A DNA stretch of 47,485 bases from positions 1 to 47,485 of the forward strand of contig CANFOW010000013.1 in NCBI GenBank assembly GCA_947448865.1, given 5' to 3'. Source of the stretch: Actinomycetota bacterium. GTDB taxonomy: Bacteria; Actinomycetota; Actinomycetes; S36-B12; UBA5976. Below the pieces are notes generated by a model. That model saw nothing but the letters and a program-made list of their open reading frames with translations, ran no database searches and had not been told where the DNA came from. This document shows, piece after piece, positions 33,176 to 42,274 of the stretch (positions within the stretch are counted from its first letter, which is position 1; every line of letters begins with the position of its first letter). The position numbers and the translations under genes were made by a program.

Positions 33176-34873
33176 ATGTCCCTTTCTCCTGCACTTGCCG
33201 AAGCCACTAAGGCGTGGATTGCTCAAGACCCAGATCCTCTTACTCAATCTCAAATGCTAGAGCTCATGGCTGCAGCCCAGGACGATGCAAGCGCGCTGGC
33301 TGAATTGCAAGATGCATTTAGTTCACCATTGGAGTTTGGAACAGCAGGTCTTCGCGGCAAACTCGGCGCTGGACCTAATCGGATGAATCGTGTCGTGGTC
33401 ATGCAAGCTGCCGCTGGCCTTGCACACTATTTGGCCGATCAAGGTTTGATGGGCAGTTCAGTAGTCATTGGTTACGATGCACGATTTAATAGCGTTGTCT
33501 TTGCACACGATTCTGCAGACATATTGGCTGCCGCAGGATTTAAGCCAATCGTGTTTGATCATTTTGTACCAACACCAGTATTAGCATTCGCAATTCGAGA
33601 TCAAGAGTGTTGCGCTGGAATTATGGTGACAGCAAGTCACAATCCGCCACAAGACAATGGCTACAAGGTTTACCTAGGCGATGGTCGGCAAATTGTTCCA
33701 CCAGCGGATAAAGAAATTTCCGCACGAATTCGTCAAGTGCTTGATGTAACTCAAATTCCTCGAGTACGAGACTTCACCGTTGTATCTGCCGATGTTGAGG
33801 CTCGCTACATCGCATCGCTTGCTGTTCCGATTCATATGGGACCCACAACTTCCGAGCAACGCGGCGATGTCGTGAGCGTATACACCGCGATGCATGGTGT
33901 GGGATGGGAGACAATTCGCGAAGCGTGTGTCGCGACTGACTTCAAGGAGCCCATCGCTGTTATCGAACAACGCGATCCGGATCCTCGATTTCCCACGGTG
34001 GCATTTCCCAATCCTGAGGAAAAGGGCGCACTTGATTTAGCGATTGCAGCCGCAAATGTGCATCACGCGGATGTGCTACTTGCAAATGATCCCGACGCGG
34101 ATCGACTTGCCGTGGCTTTGCCGATTGGTGAAGGTGACTGGAAAACTTTGCACGGCGATCAAGTGGGTGCATTGCTTGCCTGGTGGGTAATCGAGCGTGC
34201 TCGCAGAGCTGGGCAAGAACTTCGCGGCGCATTTGCAAGCTCAATTGTTTCGTCAATGCTGATGGAACAAATAGCTCGTGCTGCACAACTTGATTACGTG
34301 GCGACGTTGACCGGATTTAAATGGGTGTCCCGGGTGGATGACCTCATCTTCGGGTATGAAGAAGCGCTTGGATATTGCGTTAATCCAAAATATGTTGGTG
34401 ATAAAGACGGAGTCTCGGCGGCAACTTTTGTTTTGGAAATGATGGCAGCGCTGAAAGATGAAGGACGAACACCATGGGATGTCCTTGATGAATTGGCCAT
34501 ACAGTTTGGGCTTCATACCTCAGACCAAGTGTCCGTCAGAGTGAATAGCGTCGCCCAAGTTAGTGATGTGATGGGCCGACTGAGAAAAAATAACATCACC
34601 CAATTTGGGTCATTTGAGATTTCTGAATTTCGAGATTTAGCGATTGCAACACCAGATCTTCCTGCAACGGATGGCGTGACATTTATCCTTGCTGGCCGAC
34701 AGGACATCTCCCGAGCCCGAGTGATTGTGCGCCCGAGTGGAACGGAACCAAAAATCAAGTGTTACCTCGAAGTTGTGTGCAACAGCAATGACCTCGACGG
34801 TGCGCGTGCAAGTTCGCGCATCGCGCTTGATGAATTAGCTAGTGCAGTTCAACCGTTACTTAGTTCGGATTAG
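33176..34873 (+). CDS. Phospho-sugar mutase (PMM/PGM family)
   Basis: A 565-residue alpha-D-phosphohexomutase-superfamily enzyme. Key motifs: FGTAGLRGKLG near the N-terminus, the catalytic phosphoserine loop GIMVTASHNPPQDNGYK, the metal site ANDPDADRLAVA, the sugar-binding GYEEALGY, and the C-terminal phosphate loop RPSGTEPKIKCY. ATG 33176 is preferred over 33146 because homologues start shortly before KAWIAQDPDP. It corresponds to PmmB (Rv3308), which sits near upp, deoA and cdd in mycobacteria. In this context interconversion of (deoxy)ribose 1- and 5-phosphate is plausible besides hexose phosphates; the specificity is not settled. Confidence 0.9.
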   Translation: MSLSPALAEATKAWIAQDPDPLTQSQMLELMAAAQDDASALAELQDAFSSPLEFGTAGLRGKLGAGPNRMNRVVVMQAAAGLAHYLADQGLMGSSVVIGYDARFNSVVFAHDSADILAAAGFKPIVFDHFVPTPVLAFAIRDQECCAGIMVTASHNPPQDNGYKVYLGDGRQIVPPADKEISARIRQVLDVTQIPRVRDFTVVSADVEARYIASLAVPIHMGPTTSEQRGDVVSVYTAMHGVGWETIREACVATDFKEPIAVIEQRDPDPRFPTVAFPNPEEKGALDLAIAAANVHHADVLLANDPDADRLAVALPIGEGDWKTLHGDQVGALLAWWVIERARRAGQELRGAFASSIVSSMLMEQIARAAQLDYVATLTGFKWVSRVDDLIFGYEEALGYCVNPKYVGDKDGVSAATFVLEMMAALKDEGRTPWDVLDELAIQFGLHTSDQVSVRVNSVAQVSDVMGRLRKNNITQFGSFEISEFRDLAIATPDLPATDGVTFILAGRQDISRARVIVRPSGTEPKIKCYLEVVCNSNDLDGARASSRIALDELASAVQPLLSSD

Positions 34874-34904
34874 CCTCTGTCGAGAGACTGAAAATCATCA
34901 CGCT

Positions 34905-35270
34905 TTAATCTGAAAGATTTTCTGCTTCACGGTTAACAGTGTCCGGTGAAAATGCCGGAACACATACGGACACATATTGTGTGTCTTCAGTGGTTGAGTA
35001 GCGGACTCGCTCACCCTTATGCGAGACAAAAGCCTGACCAGCGTTGATCACTGATTTCCCATGCGTGTGTTCCACAACAACGGAACCACTAATCACGATG
35101 GTGTATTCATCAAACTCAGGTGTTTGGTAAGGCTCAATCCATCCTGACGGTGCCTGCATGATTGCAACGGATACGTCGTCGTCGTGTGAATTCACTCGTC
35201 CGATATATTCACTAATTGTTTTGCCGCCAGGGACAGGTATCAACGTGGGATTGAGAATGAATTCAGCCAT
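34905..35270 (-). CDS. Cupin-domain protein
   Basis: A 121-residue single-cupin protein with a conserved beta-barrel (EFDEYTIVISGSVVVEHTHGKSVINAGQAFVSHKGERVRY). The metal-ligand pattern is partial: acidic residues in EFDEY and the His pair of EHTHG. Function unknown; small cupins of this kind often stabilise or isomerise metabolites. TACGCT lies 6 nt upstream of ATG 35270 without an SD, so the mRNA is probably leaderless. It lies between the mutase and deoA but faces the mutase. Confidence 0.75.
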   Translation of the reverse strand: MAEFILNPTLIPVPGGKTISEYIGRVNSHDDDVSVAIMQAPSGWIEPYQTPEFDEYTIVISGSVVVEHTHGKSVINAGQAFVSHKGERVRYSTTEDTQYVSVCVPAFSPDTVNREAENLSD

Positions 35271-35276
35271 GGCTTT

Positions 35277-35282
35277 AGCGTA
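35277..35282 (-). promoter_or_regulatory. -10 hexamer TACGCT for the cupin gene
   Basis: On the reverse strand TACGCT is followed by AAAGCC and ATG (35270), the leaderless spacing. Confidence 0.5.
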
Positions 35283-35337
35283 GCGATATCTGTACGCATT
35301 CTTTCGTGTGATGGTGCGCTAACGCGCAGCAACTCAG

Positions 35338-36648
35338 TTACACAATGCGATCGATTATGAGTGGTAGACGCTGTTGAACGTCATCAGCTGCGCCAACACT
35401 GAACGCCTGACTTAATGCGACGAGCGCATTCTTTATGCGGGCTTCATCATTGGTATGCAAGGTAAATAGTGGCTGCCCCGCATGAATAGCCTCACCAGGT
35501 ACTGCGTGCCAGCGAACGCCGGCCCCCATGTCAATTGCATCTTCTTTACGTGCCCGGCCAGCCCCGAGTCGCCACGAGGCCACACCGACCTGGAAAGCGT
35601 CCAAGCGAGTGAGAAAGCCATCGGAATCGGCTACAACCGTGTGGCTGTGCTGACCAAGAGGGAGGTAGGCATCGACGTCTCCGCCTTGGGCGCTAATCAT
35701 CTTGCGCCACACATCCATCGCAGTTCCGTCATTAAGAACATCCGCAGGATCACGAGTTGGTTGCGCGCCTTGGCTCGTTGCTGCATCCAACATTTCGCGA
35801 GCCAGAGCAACTGTCAGGTCAATGACATCGGAAGGTCCGCCACCGGCGAGTACCTCAAGTACTTCATGTACTTCAAGCGCATTACCTGCAGTGCGTCCAA
35901 GTGGCACATCCATTGCAGTGAGTAATGCCCGCGTTGTGACGCCTGCATCATTTCCAATACCGACCATGGTGTGAGCAAGCTCGCGAGCTTGCTCAACTGT
36001 TTTCATGAAAGCTCCCGATCCCACTTTCACATCGAGAACGAGTGCGCCAGTACCTTCCGCAATCTTTTTGCTCATGATGGATGCGGAGATCAGAGGAATG
36101 GACTCAACTGTTGCCGTGACGTCTCGCAATGCATAGATGCGTCGATCTGCGGGAGCCAGCGTGTCACTTGCTGCACAAATAACAGCGCCAACCGAATTCA
36201 GTACGGAAAACATTTCTTCGTTAGTCAGTTGTGCTCGCCAGCCCGGTATTGCTTCAAGCTTGTCCAATGTGCCACCGGTATGGCCAAGCCCTCGACCGGA
36301 CAATTGCGGAACACTCACGCCACAAGCAGCGACGACGGGATTAAGTATCAGCGTAATTTTGTCGCCGACACCGCCGGTTGAATGCTTATCGGCAGTTGCT
36401 TTCCCTAACCGCGACCAATCCATGCGCTCGCCGGAATTGACGTACGCATTTGTCCAACGCACAATTTCTCGTCGTGACATCCCATTGAGCAAAATGGCCA
36501 TAGCCATGGCACTCATTTGTTCTTCTGCGATGACATTTCGAACATAGGCGTCTACAAACCAGTCGATGTGTTCATCACTAAGTTCGTGCTTATCGCGCTT
36601 TGCGGCGATTAAGTCAACAGCAGCGAATGGCTCAGTAGCCACCGTCAT
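35338..36648 (-). CDS. deoA: Thymidine phosphorylase / pyrimidine-nucleoside phosphorylase
   Basis: A 436-residue nucleoside phosphorylase II. The phosphate-binding segment KHSTGGVGDK, KKIAEGTGALVLDVKVGSGAFMKT and the C-terminal domain (GAGRARKEDAIDMGAGVRWHAVPGE) identify it. It splits thymidine, deoxyuridine and possibly uridine into base and (deoxy)ribose 1-phosphate. ATG 36648 overlaps the cdd stop (TGATG), which favours it over GTG 36651. It is the last gene of the importer operon. The uracil can be used by Upp, and the sugar phosphate by the mutase. Confidence 0.95.
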   Translation of the reverse strand: MTVATEPFAAVDLIAAKRDKHELSDEHIDWFVDAYVRNVIAEEQMSAMAMAILLNGMSRREIVRWTNAYVNSGERMDWSRLGKATADKHSTGGVGDKITLILNPVVAACGVSVPQLSGRGLGHTGGTLDKLEAIPGWRAQLTNEEMFSVLNSVGAVICAASDTLAPADRRIYALRDVTATVESIPLISASIMSKKIAEGTGALVLDVKVGSGAFMKTVEQARELAHTMVGIGNDAGVTTRALLTAMDVPLGRTAGNALEVHEVLEVLAGGGPSDVIDLTVALAREMLDAATSQGAQPTRDPADVLNDGTAMDVWRKMISAQGGDVDAYLPLGQHSHTVVADSDGFLTRLDAFQVGVASWRLGAGRARKEDAIDMGAGVRWHAVPGEAIHAGQPLFTLHTNDEARIKNALVALSQAFSVGAADDVQQRLPLIIDRIV

Positions 36649-37043
36649 CACACCCGAGTGATGAGATCGTCTGGACCAAACGCGTCTGGCAAAATTTCGC
36701 TCAGTGGTTTGATGCCGCTGACGCTATCGAGTAGACAGTCTGCTCCGCCGTGCTCCCATAGCAATTGACGGCATCGACCACACGGCATAAGTGAGTTACC
36801 GTGTCGATCAACACAGGAAACTGCGATGAGTCGACCGCCACCACTGATAATCAGGTTTGATACGAGACCACATTCGGCACAGAGCCCAATTCCGTATGAC
36901 GCATTCTCGACGTTGCATCCTGTGATGATGCGACCGTCATCAACGAGAGCAGCTACGCCAACGGGAAAGTTTGAATACGGTGCATATGCATGGTGCATCG
37001 CATCTGTTGCTGCTGATCGCAGGGCAGACCAATCAATAGTCAT
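36648..37043 (-). CDS. cdd: Cytidine deaminase
   Basis: A 131-residue homotetramer-type cytidine deaminase. NVENASYGIGLCAE and PCGRCRQ contain the catalytic glutamate and three zinc cysteines. It deaminates (deoxy)cytidine to (deoxy)uridine, the substrate of DeoA. ATG 37043 overlaps the preceding permease stop, and its stop overlaps the deoA start, so the genes are translated in series. Confidence 0.96.
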   Translation of the reverse strand: MTIDWSALRSAATDAMHHAYAPYSNFPVGVAALVDDGRIITGCNVENASYGIGLCAECGLVSNLIISGGGRLIAVSCVDRHGNSLMPCGRCRQLLWEHGGADCLLDSVSGIKPLSEILPDAFGPDDLITRV

Positions 37044-38257
37044 TAGTGACTTTCACCTTTTCGGAATGGCGCACCATCTGCAGCTGGTGGCCGCAAGTTT
37101 TGAGATGCCGTCGCGAGCACTAACAACGTGGTGATGTATGGAGCCACTTGAGCAACTTCAGGTGGGAAGTTGGAAGCAACCAGGAACGCTCCTACAAGCA
37201 CAGCACCTAACAAAGCAAACCCGATTCCAGTCGAGCGTCGTGCGCTGCGAAGTAAGAAAACGGCGATAAGTAACACGACAAGTGCACCAATCAAAATCAA
37301 GCCACGAACATTCTTGTTATCGCTATCAATCAAGCGCAATGTGTCGATGTAGCCGAACATGATTGCACCCGCACCAGTACCACCTGGTCGCCAGTTACCG
37401 AAGATCATTGTTGCTAAACCGATGAAGCCTCGTCCAGCAGTTTGTCCGTTTCGATAAATCGTTGATGCAATCGATAAATACGCACCACCAAGACCAGCTA
37501 AAAGACCAGAGATTGTTACGGCCATGTACTTGTAGGTCGTCACTTTAACGCCGAGTGAATCAGCTGCCCAAGGATTTTCTCCAGCACTTCGCAAGCGAAG
37601 ACCAAAGCGAGTGCGCCACAGGAGCCAAGCTGTTCCGATGAATAGCAACGCTGTAATAACAGTGAGAAGTGAAAGCTGGAAGAACAAGCCAGACAACAAG
37701 CCCGCTGTGTCACTGATAAAGAAAAGCCCTTTGTCGTGCAACGCAATTAACGGATCTGCAATCGCATTAATCGTGATTGTGGGAATTTCACCAGTGATCG
37801 GAGGAGACTGCGCTTGCCCGCCGCCAGGAGCGTCAGTGAACAGCAGGATTGCCAGGAATTTCGTTAGGCCAGTTGCCAGCAAGTTGATTGCAGTACCAGC
37901 AATGATTTGATCAACACCGAAACTCACGGATGCCACAGCGAGCAGTAAGCCGCCAAGTCCACCGAACACAACGCCAGCAACTAATCCAGCCCATGCGCCC
38001 CATTGGTAGCCAGCCCAGCCCGCACCAAAGGTTCCTAGGATCATCATGCCTTCGAGGCCGATGTTGACTACGCCTGCTCGCTCAGACCAGATACCCGCCA
38101 AACCAGCTAGACCAATGGGAACGGCAAAACCTAACGCTTGCGAAATAGTTACTGCACTTGTCAGGTCACCATTTGAGGTAATTGTTCGGGTGATCGACAA
38201 AATCGCGATACCAACACCGAGAATGCTTATGAGCTTTTGTTGTTTTGTGATGTTCAT
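37043..38257 (-). CDS. Nucleoside ABC transporter permease (second)
   Basis: A 404-residue permease of the BMP-family nucleoside importer group (YufQ/NupQ-like). About ten membrane helices; the family segment GLAGIWSERAGVVNIGLEGMMILGTFGAGWAGY lies near residue 55. The C-terminal extension beyond residue 315 adds two or three helices, longer than the usual 300-320 residues. It pairs with the adjacent permease and overlaps it by 4 nt. Confidence 0.92.
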   Translation of the reverse strand: MNITKQQKLISILGVGIAILSITRTITSNGDLTSAVTISQALGFAVPIGLAGLAGIWSERAGVVNIGLEGMMILGTFGAGWAGYQWGAWAGLVAGVVFGGLGGLLLAVASVSFGVDQIIAGTAINLLATGLTKFLAILLFTDAPGGGQAQSPPITGEIPTITINAIADPLIALHDKGLFFISDTAGLLSGLFFQLSLLTVITALLFIGTAWLLWRTRFGLRLRSAGENPWAADSLGVKVTTYKYMAVTISGLLAGLGGAYLSIASTIYRNGQTAGRGFIGLATMIFGNWRPGGTGAGAIMFGYIDTLRLIDSDNKNVRGLILIGALVVLLIAVFLLRSARRSTGIGFALLGAVLVGAFLVASNFPPEVAQVAPYITTLLVLATASQNLRPPAADGAPFRKGESH

Positions 38258-39339
38258 GCGCTGACCGCCTGTGCTTCAAGTGCCTTAGCAACTCGGTTTT
38301 GTTCACTCTTAATTTGATTTCGTCTCACGATTTCGTAAGACATCACAACAACAAAGACGATGAGGCCCTGCATGATGGTGGTAATTTCACGGGGGACTCC
38401 TTCGAGAATGAGCTGCCCACTTGATACATCGAGGAATGCCCACAGCAACGCGCCAAACGCAATACCTAATGGATTGTTGCGACCCAACAACGCGATAGCA
38501 ATTCCAGTGAAACCCCAGTCCGTTGGAAAGTTCAAGTTGTATGACGCTGCATCGCCGAGTAGGTAAGGCAGACCAACTAGACCAGCGAGTGCACCTGAAA
38601 TAAGCATCGTGATAGTTGTCATTCGCTTAGCTTCGATACCGCTGACGCGAGCCGCGGAAGCAGAATGTCCCGTCGCTCTGAGGTCGTAACCAAAACGAGT
38701 GCGATTTAAAACAAACCAGTACAAGAGTCCAATGAAAATGGTCACAAAGAAGAATCCATAAACCTTGGTCTTGGGATCAATAAAGGCTGAACCACGAAGC
38801 ATGCCTGATTCGGGAATGACTTTAGTTCCGCGAATGTTCATGGCGGTTTCAGTACCAACACTTGTTCGGATAATTGCAAAACTGATAATCGCGATTGCGA
38901 TGAAGTTCAACATAATTGTCGAAATGACTTCACTAACTCCGCGTGACACCTTGAGCCAAGCAGCTACACCAGCCCAGGCAGCACCAACAATCATTGCGAC
39001 AAGAATCGTGATTGTGAGCGAGATTGGCTTTGGCAGCGTCAAGTTTCCTGCAACGGCTCCCGCAGCGACCGCTCCAAGAACGTATTGTCCATTAACACCG
39101 ATGTTGAACAAATTCATTTTGAAACCGATTGCAACAGCTAACGCACTCAAGAAGTAGGTGGTTGCAAGATTCAAAATTAAAGTTTCAGCGCGCGGTGATG
39201 TGCCGTATTTAAGCATTGCGGAAAATACGCCCGACACACTCGCATGAATAAACACCAAGATCGCAGCAGTGACGGCTATTGATACGACAACTCCGAGAAG
39301 CGGAGCGATCAAACTTGTTAAGAATCTACGTAGCTTCAT
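38254..39339 (-). CDS. Nucleoside ABC transporter permease (first)
   Basis: A 361-residue inner-membrane permease (YufP/NupP-like). Helices begin near residue 10; the block KMNLFNIGVNGQYVLGAVAAGAVAG is the permease signature, and VSEVISTIMLNFIAIAI is another conserved stretch. It forms the channel with the second permease. It overlaps the ATPase gene and the next permease by 4 nt each. Confidence 0.92.
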   Translation of the reverse strand: MKLRRFLTSLIAPLLGVVVSIAVTAAILVFIHASVSGVFSAMLKYGTSPRAETLILNLATTYFLSALAVAIGFKMNLFNIGVNGQYVLGAVAAGAVAGNLTLPKPISLTITILVAMIVGAAWAGVAAWLKVSRGVSEVISTIMLNFIAIAIISFAIIRTSVGTETAMNIRGTKVIPESGMLRGSAFIDPKTKVYGFFFVTIFIGLLYWFVLNRTRFGYDLRATGHSASAARVSGIEAKRMTTITMLISGALAGLVGLPYLLGDAASYNLNFPTDWGFTGIAIALLGRNNPLGIAFGALLWAFLDVSSGQLILEGVPREITTIMQGLIVFVVVMSYEIVRRNQIKSEQNRVAKALEAQAVSA

Positions 39340-40895
39340 GCGGAAACCTTTCCAGCGCCAGTCATAGCAGTTCCTAATTGTTCAGGTGTCACCGTCGATG
39401 GGTTTGCGTCAGCTACGAAGCGACCACGCAATAACACTTTGATGGTGTCACTCATACCGATGAGTTCATCTAAGTCTGCCGAAATCAGGAGTACTGCCAG
39501 ACCAGCTTCACGGGCATGACGTAAGTGGTCCCAGATTGCTGCTTGTGCTCCAACATCGATACCACGAGTTGGATGAGCAGCAATGAGGAGCTTCGGCTCG
39601 CCAGACATTTCACGACCAACAATAAGTTTTTGTTGATTTCCACCGGACAATGCACTTGCTAAAACATTGATTCCTGGTGTGCGAACATCGAACTGTTTCA
39701 CGATGCGTTCCGTGTCTGCTTTTGCAGACTTCGGCGTCAGTAAGAGACCCTTTGAATTCGGAGCAACTGTTTGTTGACCAAGCATGCGGTTTTCCCACAG
39801 CGGCGCATTGAGTAGCAAGGCTTGACGCTGACGATCTTCAGGGATGAAACCAATTCCCAATTCGCGACGTTTGCGAGTCGATAAATCACTGATGTCTTCG
39901 AGCTTGAACTTCACGGTGCCAGTGGATTCAACGATTCCCATAAGTGCATCGAGGATTTCAGCTTGTCCGTTTCCTTCTACACCAGCTATGCCGACAATTT
40001 CACCGGAGCGAATTGAAAATGAAATGTCATCAACAATCGCTTTTCCACTTGGAGAAATTACGCTCAGGTGCTCGACATCGAGCACAACTTCATCTCGGAT
40101 TGTGTTGCCAGGTGTTTCTGGTGTCGGCAATTCTGAGCCCACCATCATGACTGCTAAGTCCTCAGAGGAAACCCGAGTTTCTCGCGGATTTACTGCACCT
40201 ACAGTGGTGCCACGTCGGATGACTGTGATTTCATCGGCAATCGCAAGCACTTCGTCGAGTTTGTGGCTAATAAAAATAATTGTGTTGCCGGCTTTTTTAA
40301 GTTCACGCAAAGTATCAAAAAGTTCGTTGACTTCGTGAGGTACAAGAACAGCCGTAGGTTCATCAAGAATCAAAATCTTGGCGCCACGATAAAGAACTTT
40401 GAGAATCTCAATTCGTTGTCGATCGCCAACACCAAGAGTCGCTACCAAAGCGTCAGCATTTATTGAAAGGCCATTAAGTGCGGCAATGTCGTTAATCTTT
40501 GTGCGCGCTGCTGTGAAATTAATCAGTGGACCGTTGTGTGGTTCACTTCCCAAAATAATATTTTCCAAAACGGTGAAGTTATCTGCCAACATAAAGTGCT
40601 GATGCACCATACCGATTCCGGCTTCGATTGCGTCCGCTGGTGATTCAAAATCAAGTTCGGTTCCGTTAATGAGAATTGTGCCTTCATCTGGCTCTTGCAT
40701 GCCGTAAAGAATTTTCATCAGCGTGGACTTGCCTGCACCATTTTCACCAATGATGGCGTGCACAGTTCCTTTAGTGACAGACAAGTTGATGTCGCTGTTG
40801 GCGATAACGCCAGGGAATCGCTTCCAAATACCGCGCAGCTCTACGGCTGGTGCTTCACTATTCATCTTGATGCAGTCACTTCCTTGTGCCGACAC
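39336..40895 (-). CDS. Nucleoside ABC transporter ATP-binding protein (duplicated ATPase)
   Basis: A 519-residue ATPase with two fused nucleotide-binding domains, typical of sugar/nucleoside importers. The first has Walker A GENGAGKST and Walker B LILDEPTAVL. The second has a degenerate Walker A (GVEGNGQAE), signature LSGGNQQK and a Walker B with alanine and histidine in place of Asp-Glu (LLIAAHPTRGID), normal for this subfamily. GTG 40895 is chosen because AGGAG lies 9 nt upstream; ATG 40865 is an alternative. A terminator hairpin separates it from the binding-protein gene. Confidence 0.93.
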   Translation of the reverse strand: MSAQGSDCIKMNSEAPAVELRGIWKRFPGVIANSDINLSVTKGTVHAIIGENGAGKSTLMKILYGMQEPDEGTILINGTELDFESPADAIEAGIGMVHQHFMLADNFTVLENIILGSEPHNGPLINFTAARTKINDIAALNGLSINADALVATLGVGDRQRIEILKVLYRGAKILILDEPTAVLVPHEVNELFDTLRELKKAGNTIIFISHKLDEVLAIADEITVIRRGTTVGAVNPRETRVSSEDLAVMMVGSELPTPETPGNTIRDEVVLDVEHLSVISPSGKAIVDDISFSIRSGEIVGIAGVEGNGQAEILDALMGIVESTGTVKFKLEDISDLSTRKRRELGIGFIPEDRQRQALLLNAPLWENRMLGQQTVAPNSKGLLLTPKSAKADTERIVKQFDVRTPGINVLASALSGGNQQKLIVGREMSGEPKLLIAAHPTRGIDVGAQAAIWDHLRHAREAGLAVLLISADLDELIGMSDTIKVLLRGRFVADANPSTVTPEQLGTAMTGAGKVSA

Positions 40896-40933
40896 ATTAT
40901 GTGACTCCTAACTTATGACCTACGCATAAAAAA

Positions 40934-40970
40934 TTCAGGCTCGGGTGGAAAAAATCCACCCGAGCCTGAA
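40934..40970 (-). terminator. Intercistronic terminator within the nucleoside importer operon
   Basis: TTCAGGCTCGGGTGGA (40934-40949) and TCCACCCGAGCCTGAA (40955-40970) are perfectly complementary over 16 bp around AAAAA. A run of six T follows on the reverse strand. Placed between the binding protein and the ATPase, it should let most transcripts stop after the lipoprotein, the component needed in excess. Confidence 0.9.
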
Positions 40971-40984
40971 CGAGGTAGTGCTAG

Positions 40985-42034
40985 TTACTTGGTAGCAACT
41001 GTGACGGTACCGTCCTTGATTGCAGCAGCAGCAGCGTCAGCGGCAGCAGCGAAATCAGCGACAGCTGGGTTGGACGATGAGTAACCAACGCCATCCTTAG
41101 CAAGATCGAAGTTCTGGACACCTGTAAGAGGTGCACCATCTACTACGCCCTTGATTACGTCGTATACAGCTACGTCAACGCGCTTCAACATTGATGTCAG
41201 GATGAAATCCTTGTAATCAGCGAGTGAAGGAACGTTGTACTGGTCGGAGTCAACGCCGATTGCCCAGTGGCCAGCGCCAGCTTCCTTAATAGCCTGGAAC
41301 ATACCAAGGCCTGATCCGCCGGCTGCTGCGTAAATTACGTCAGCACCCTTGCCGATCATTGCTGCTGAAGCAGCCTTTGCCTTGTCAGGAACGTTCCATG
41401 CAGTGTTGTCGCCAGCAGCGCCCATGTACTTGGAATCGATCTTGATGCTTGGGTTAACCGACTTAGCACCCTGGTCGAAGCCAGCTTCGAATGCCTTGAT
41501 GAGGTCGATTTCCATGCCACCGATGAAGCCAATGTGACCGGTCTTTGATGCTGATGCCGCAATAACGCCTACGAGGTATGAACCTTGTTCAGCAGCGAAT
41601 ACGAGGCTGCCAACGTTTGGTGCGTCAACAACAGAGTCAACGATTGCGAATGTGGTATCTGGGAACTGAGCGGCAGTTGCAGCCAGTGCGGTGCTGTAAG
41701 CGAAGCCAACAGCGATGACTGGGTTGTAACCATCAGTTGCCAAAAGGGTAAGAAGTTCTTGACGGCTTGCATCAGTTGCTGATGAACCTGAATTAACTTC
41801 CTTGATTTCTACGCCGAGATCAGCTTGGGCCTTTGAAAGACCTGCGTAAGCGGCGTCGTTGAACGAACCGTCGCCCTTGCCGTCTTGGTCATATGCCATT
41901 CCAACTTTGACAGCTGGTGCTGCTGATGTTGCTGGCGCTGTAGTAGCCGCTGCTCCGTTATCGCTCTTGCTGCAACCGGTTAGTACCAGTGCCGCTGCGG
42001 CCAATACGGAGGCAATTTTTACACCCTTCAACAC
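40985..42034 (-). CDS. BMP-family nucleoside-binding lipoprotein
   Basis: A 349-residue substrate-binding lipoprotein (basic membrane protein/Med/PnrA family). The lipobox VLTGC places the acylated cysteine at residue 21, followed by a Ser/Ala/Thr spacer. The fold motifs VGMAYDQDGKGDGSFNDAAYAG and GHIGFIGGMEIDLIKAFEAGF are conserved. It captures nucleosides outside the membrane for the ABC importer. GTG 42034 is chosen because GAGAGGAG lies 5 nt upstream and the signal peptide starts there; the longer frame would add a non-conserved 46 residues. First gene of the operon. Confidence 0.94.
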   Translation of the reverse strand: MLKGVKIASVLAAAALVLTGCSKSDNGAAATTAPATSAAPAVKVGMAYDQDGKGDGSFNDAAYAGLSKAQADLGVEIKEVNSGSSATDASRQELLTLLATDGYNPVIAVGFAYSTALAATAAQFPDTTFAIVDSVVDAPNVGSLVFAAEQGSYLVGVIAASASKTGHIGFIGGMEIDLIKAFEAGFDQGAKSVNPSIKIDSKYMGAAGDNTAWNVPDKAKAASAAMIGKGADVIYAAAGGSGLGMFQAIKEAGAGHWAIGVDSDQYNVPSLADYKDFILTSMLKRVDVAVYDVIKGVVDGAPLTGVQNFDLAKDGVGYSSSNPAVADFAAAADAAAAAIKDGTVTVATK

Positions 42035-42182
42035 GAGGGCTCCTCTCTTATAGGCAGGACGAATATCGCCATGCGCTAGTGCGAGTCTAGACGTGCGGTA
42101 TGACGCAATATCCAGTGACCTCGGGCTAGGTATGTAATCGTGTCCAAGTTGTAATACGAGCGAGACCGTCAACGTGAAATTG

Positions 42183-42218
42183 CGTCACATCCGTCACATC
42201 CGTCACATCCGTCACATG
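42183..42218. repeat. Four tandem copies of a 9-bp repeat
   Basis: CGTCACATC repeats at 42183, 42192 and 42201, with a final CGTCACATG at 42210. The array lies between the divergent nucleoside importer and upp genes, about 44 bp upstream of the upp -10. Same-orientation 9-bp spacing puts copies nearly one helical turn apart, suggesting a cooperative regulator site. Confidence 0.6.
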
Positions 42219-42261
42219 TGGCAATACGTGAACCATGCCGTCGCGGGATGCTCGCTCGCCC

Positions 42262-42267
42262 TATTCT
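42262..42267 (+). promoter_or_regulatory. -10 hexamer TATTCT for leaderless upp
   Basis: TATTCT is followed by 7 nt and GTG (42275). This supports GTG 42275 over the upstream ATG at 42218. Confidence 0.6.
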
Positions 42268-42274
42268 TGAGAGC

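Noticed and set aside
40865-40897. ATG at 40897 as start of the ABC ATPase
   Set aside because: It is out of frame with the ATPase; GTG 40895 is in frame, and ATG 40865 remains an alternative.
42035-42172. 46-residue extension of the nucleoside-binding lipoprotein
   Set aside because: It would bury the lipoprotein signal peptide; GTG 42034 has a good Shine-Dalgarno sequence.
42183-42218. Tandem repeats as a CRISPR array
   Set aside because: The units are 9 bp with no spacers, and no cas gene is present.
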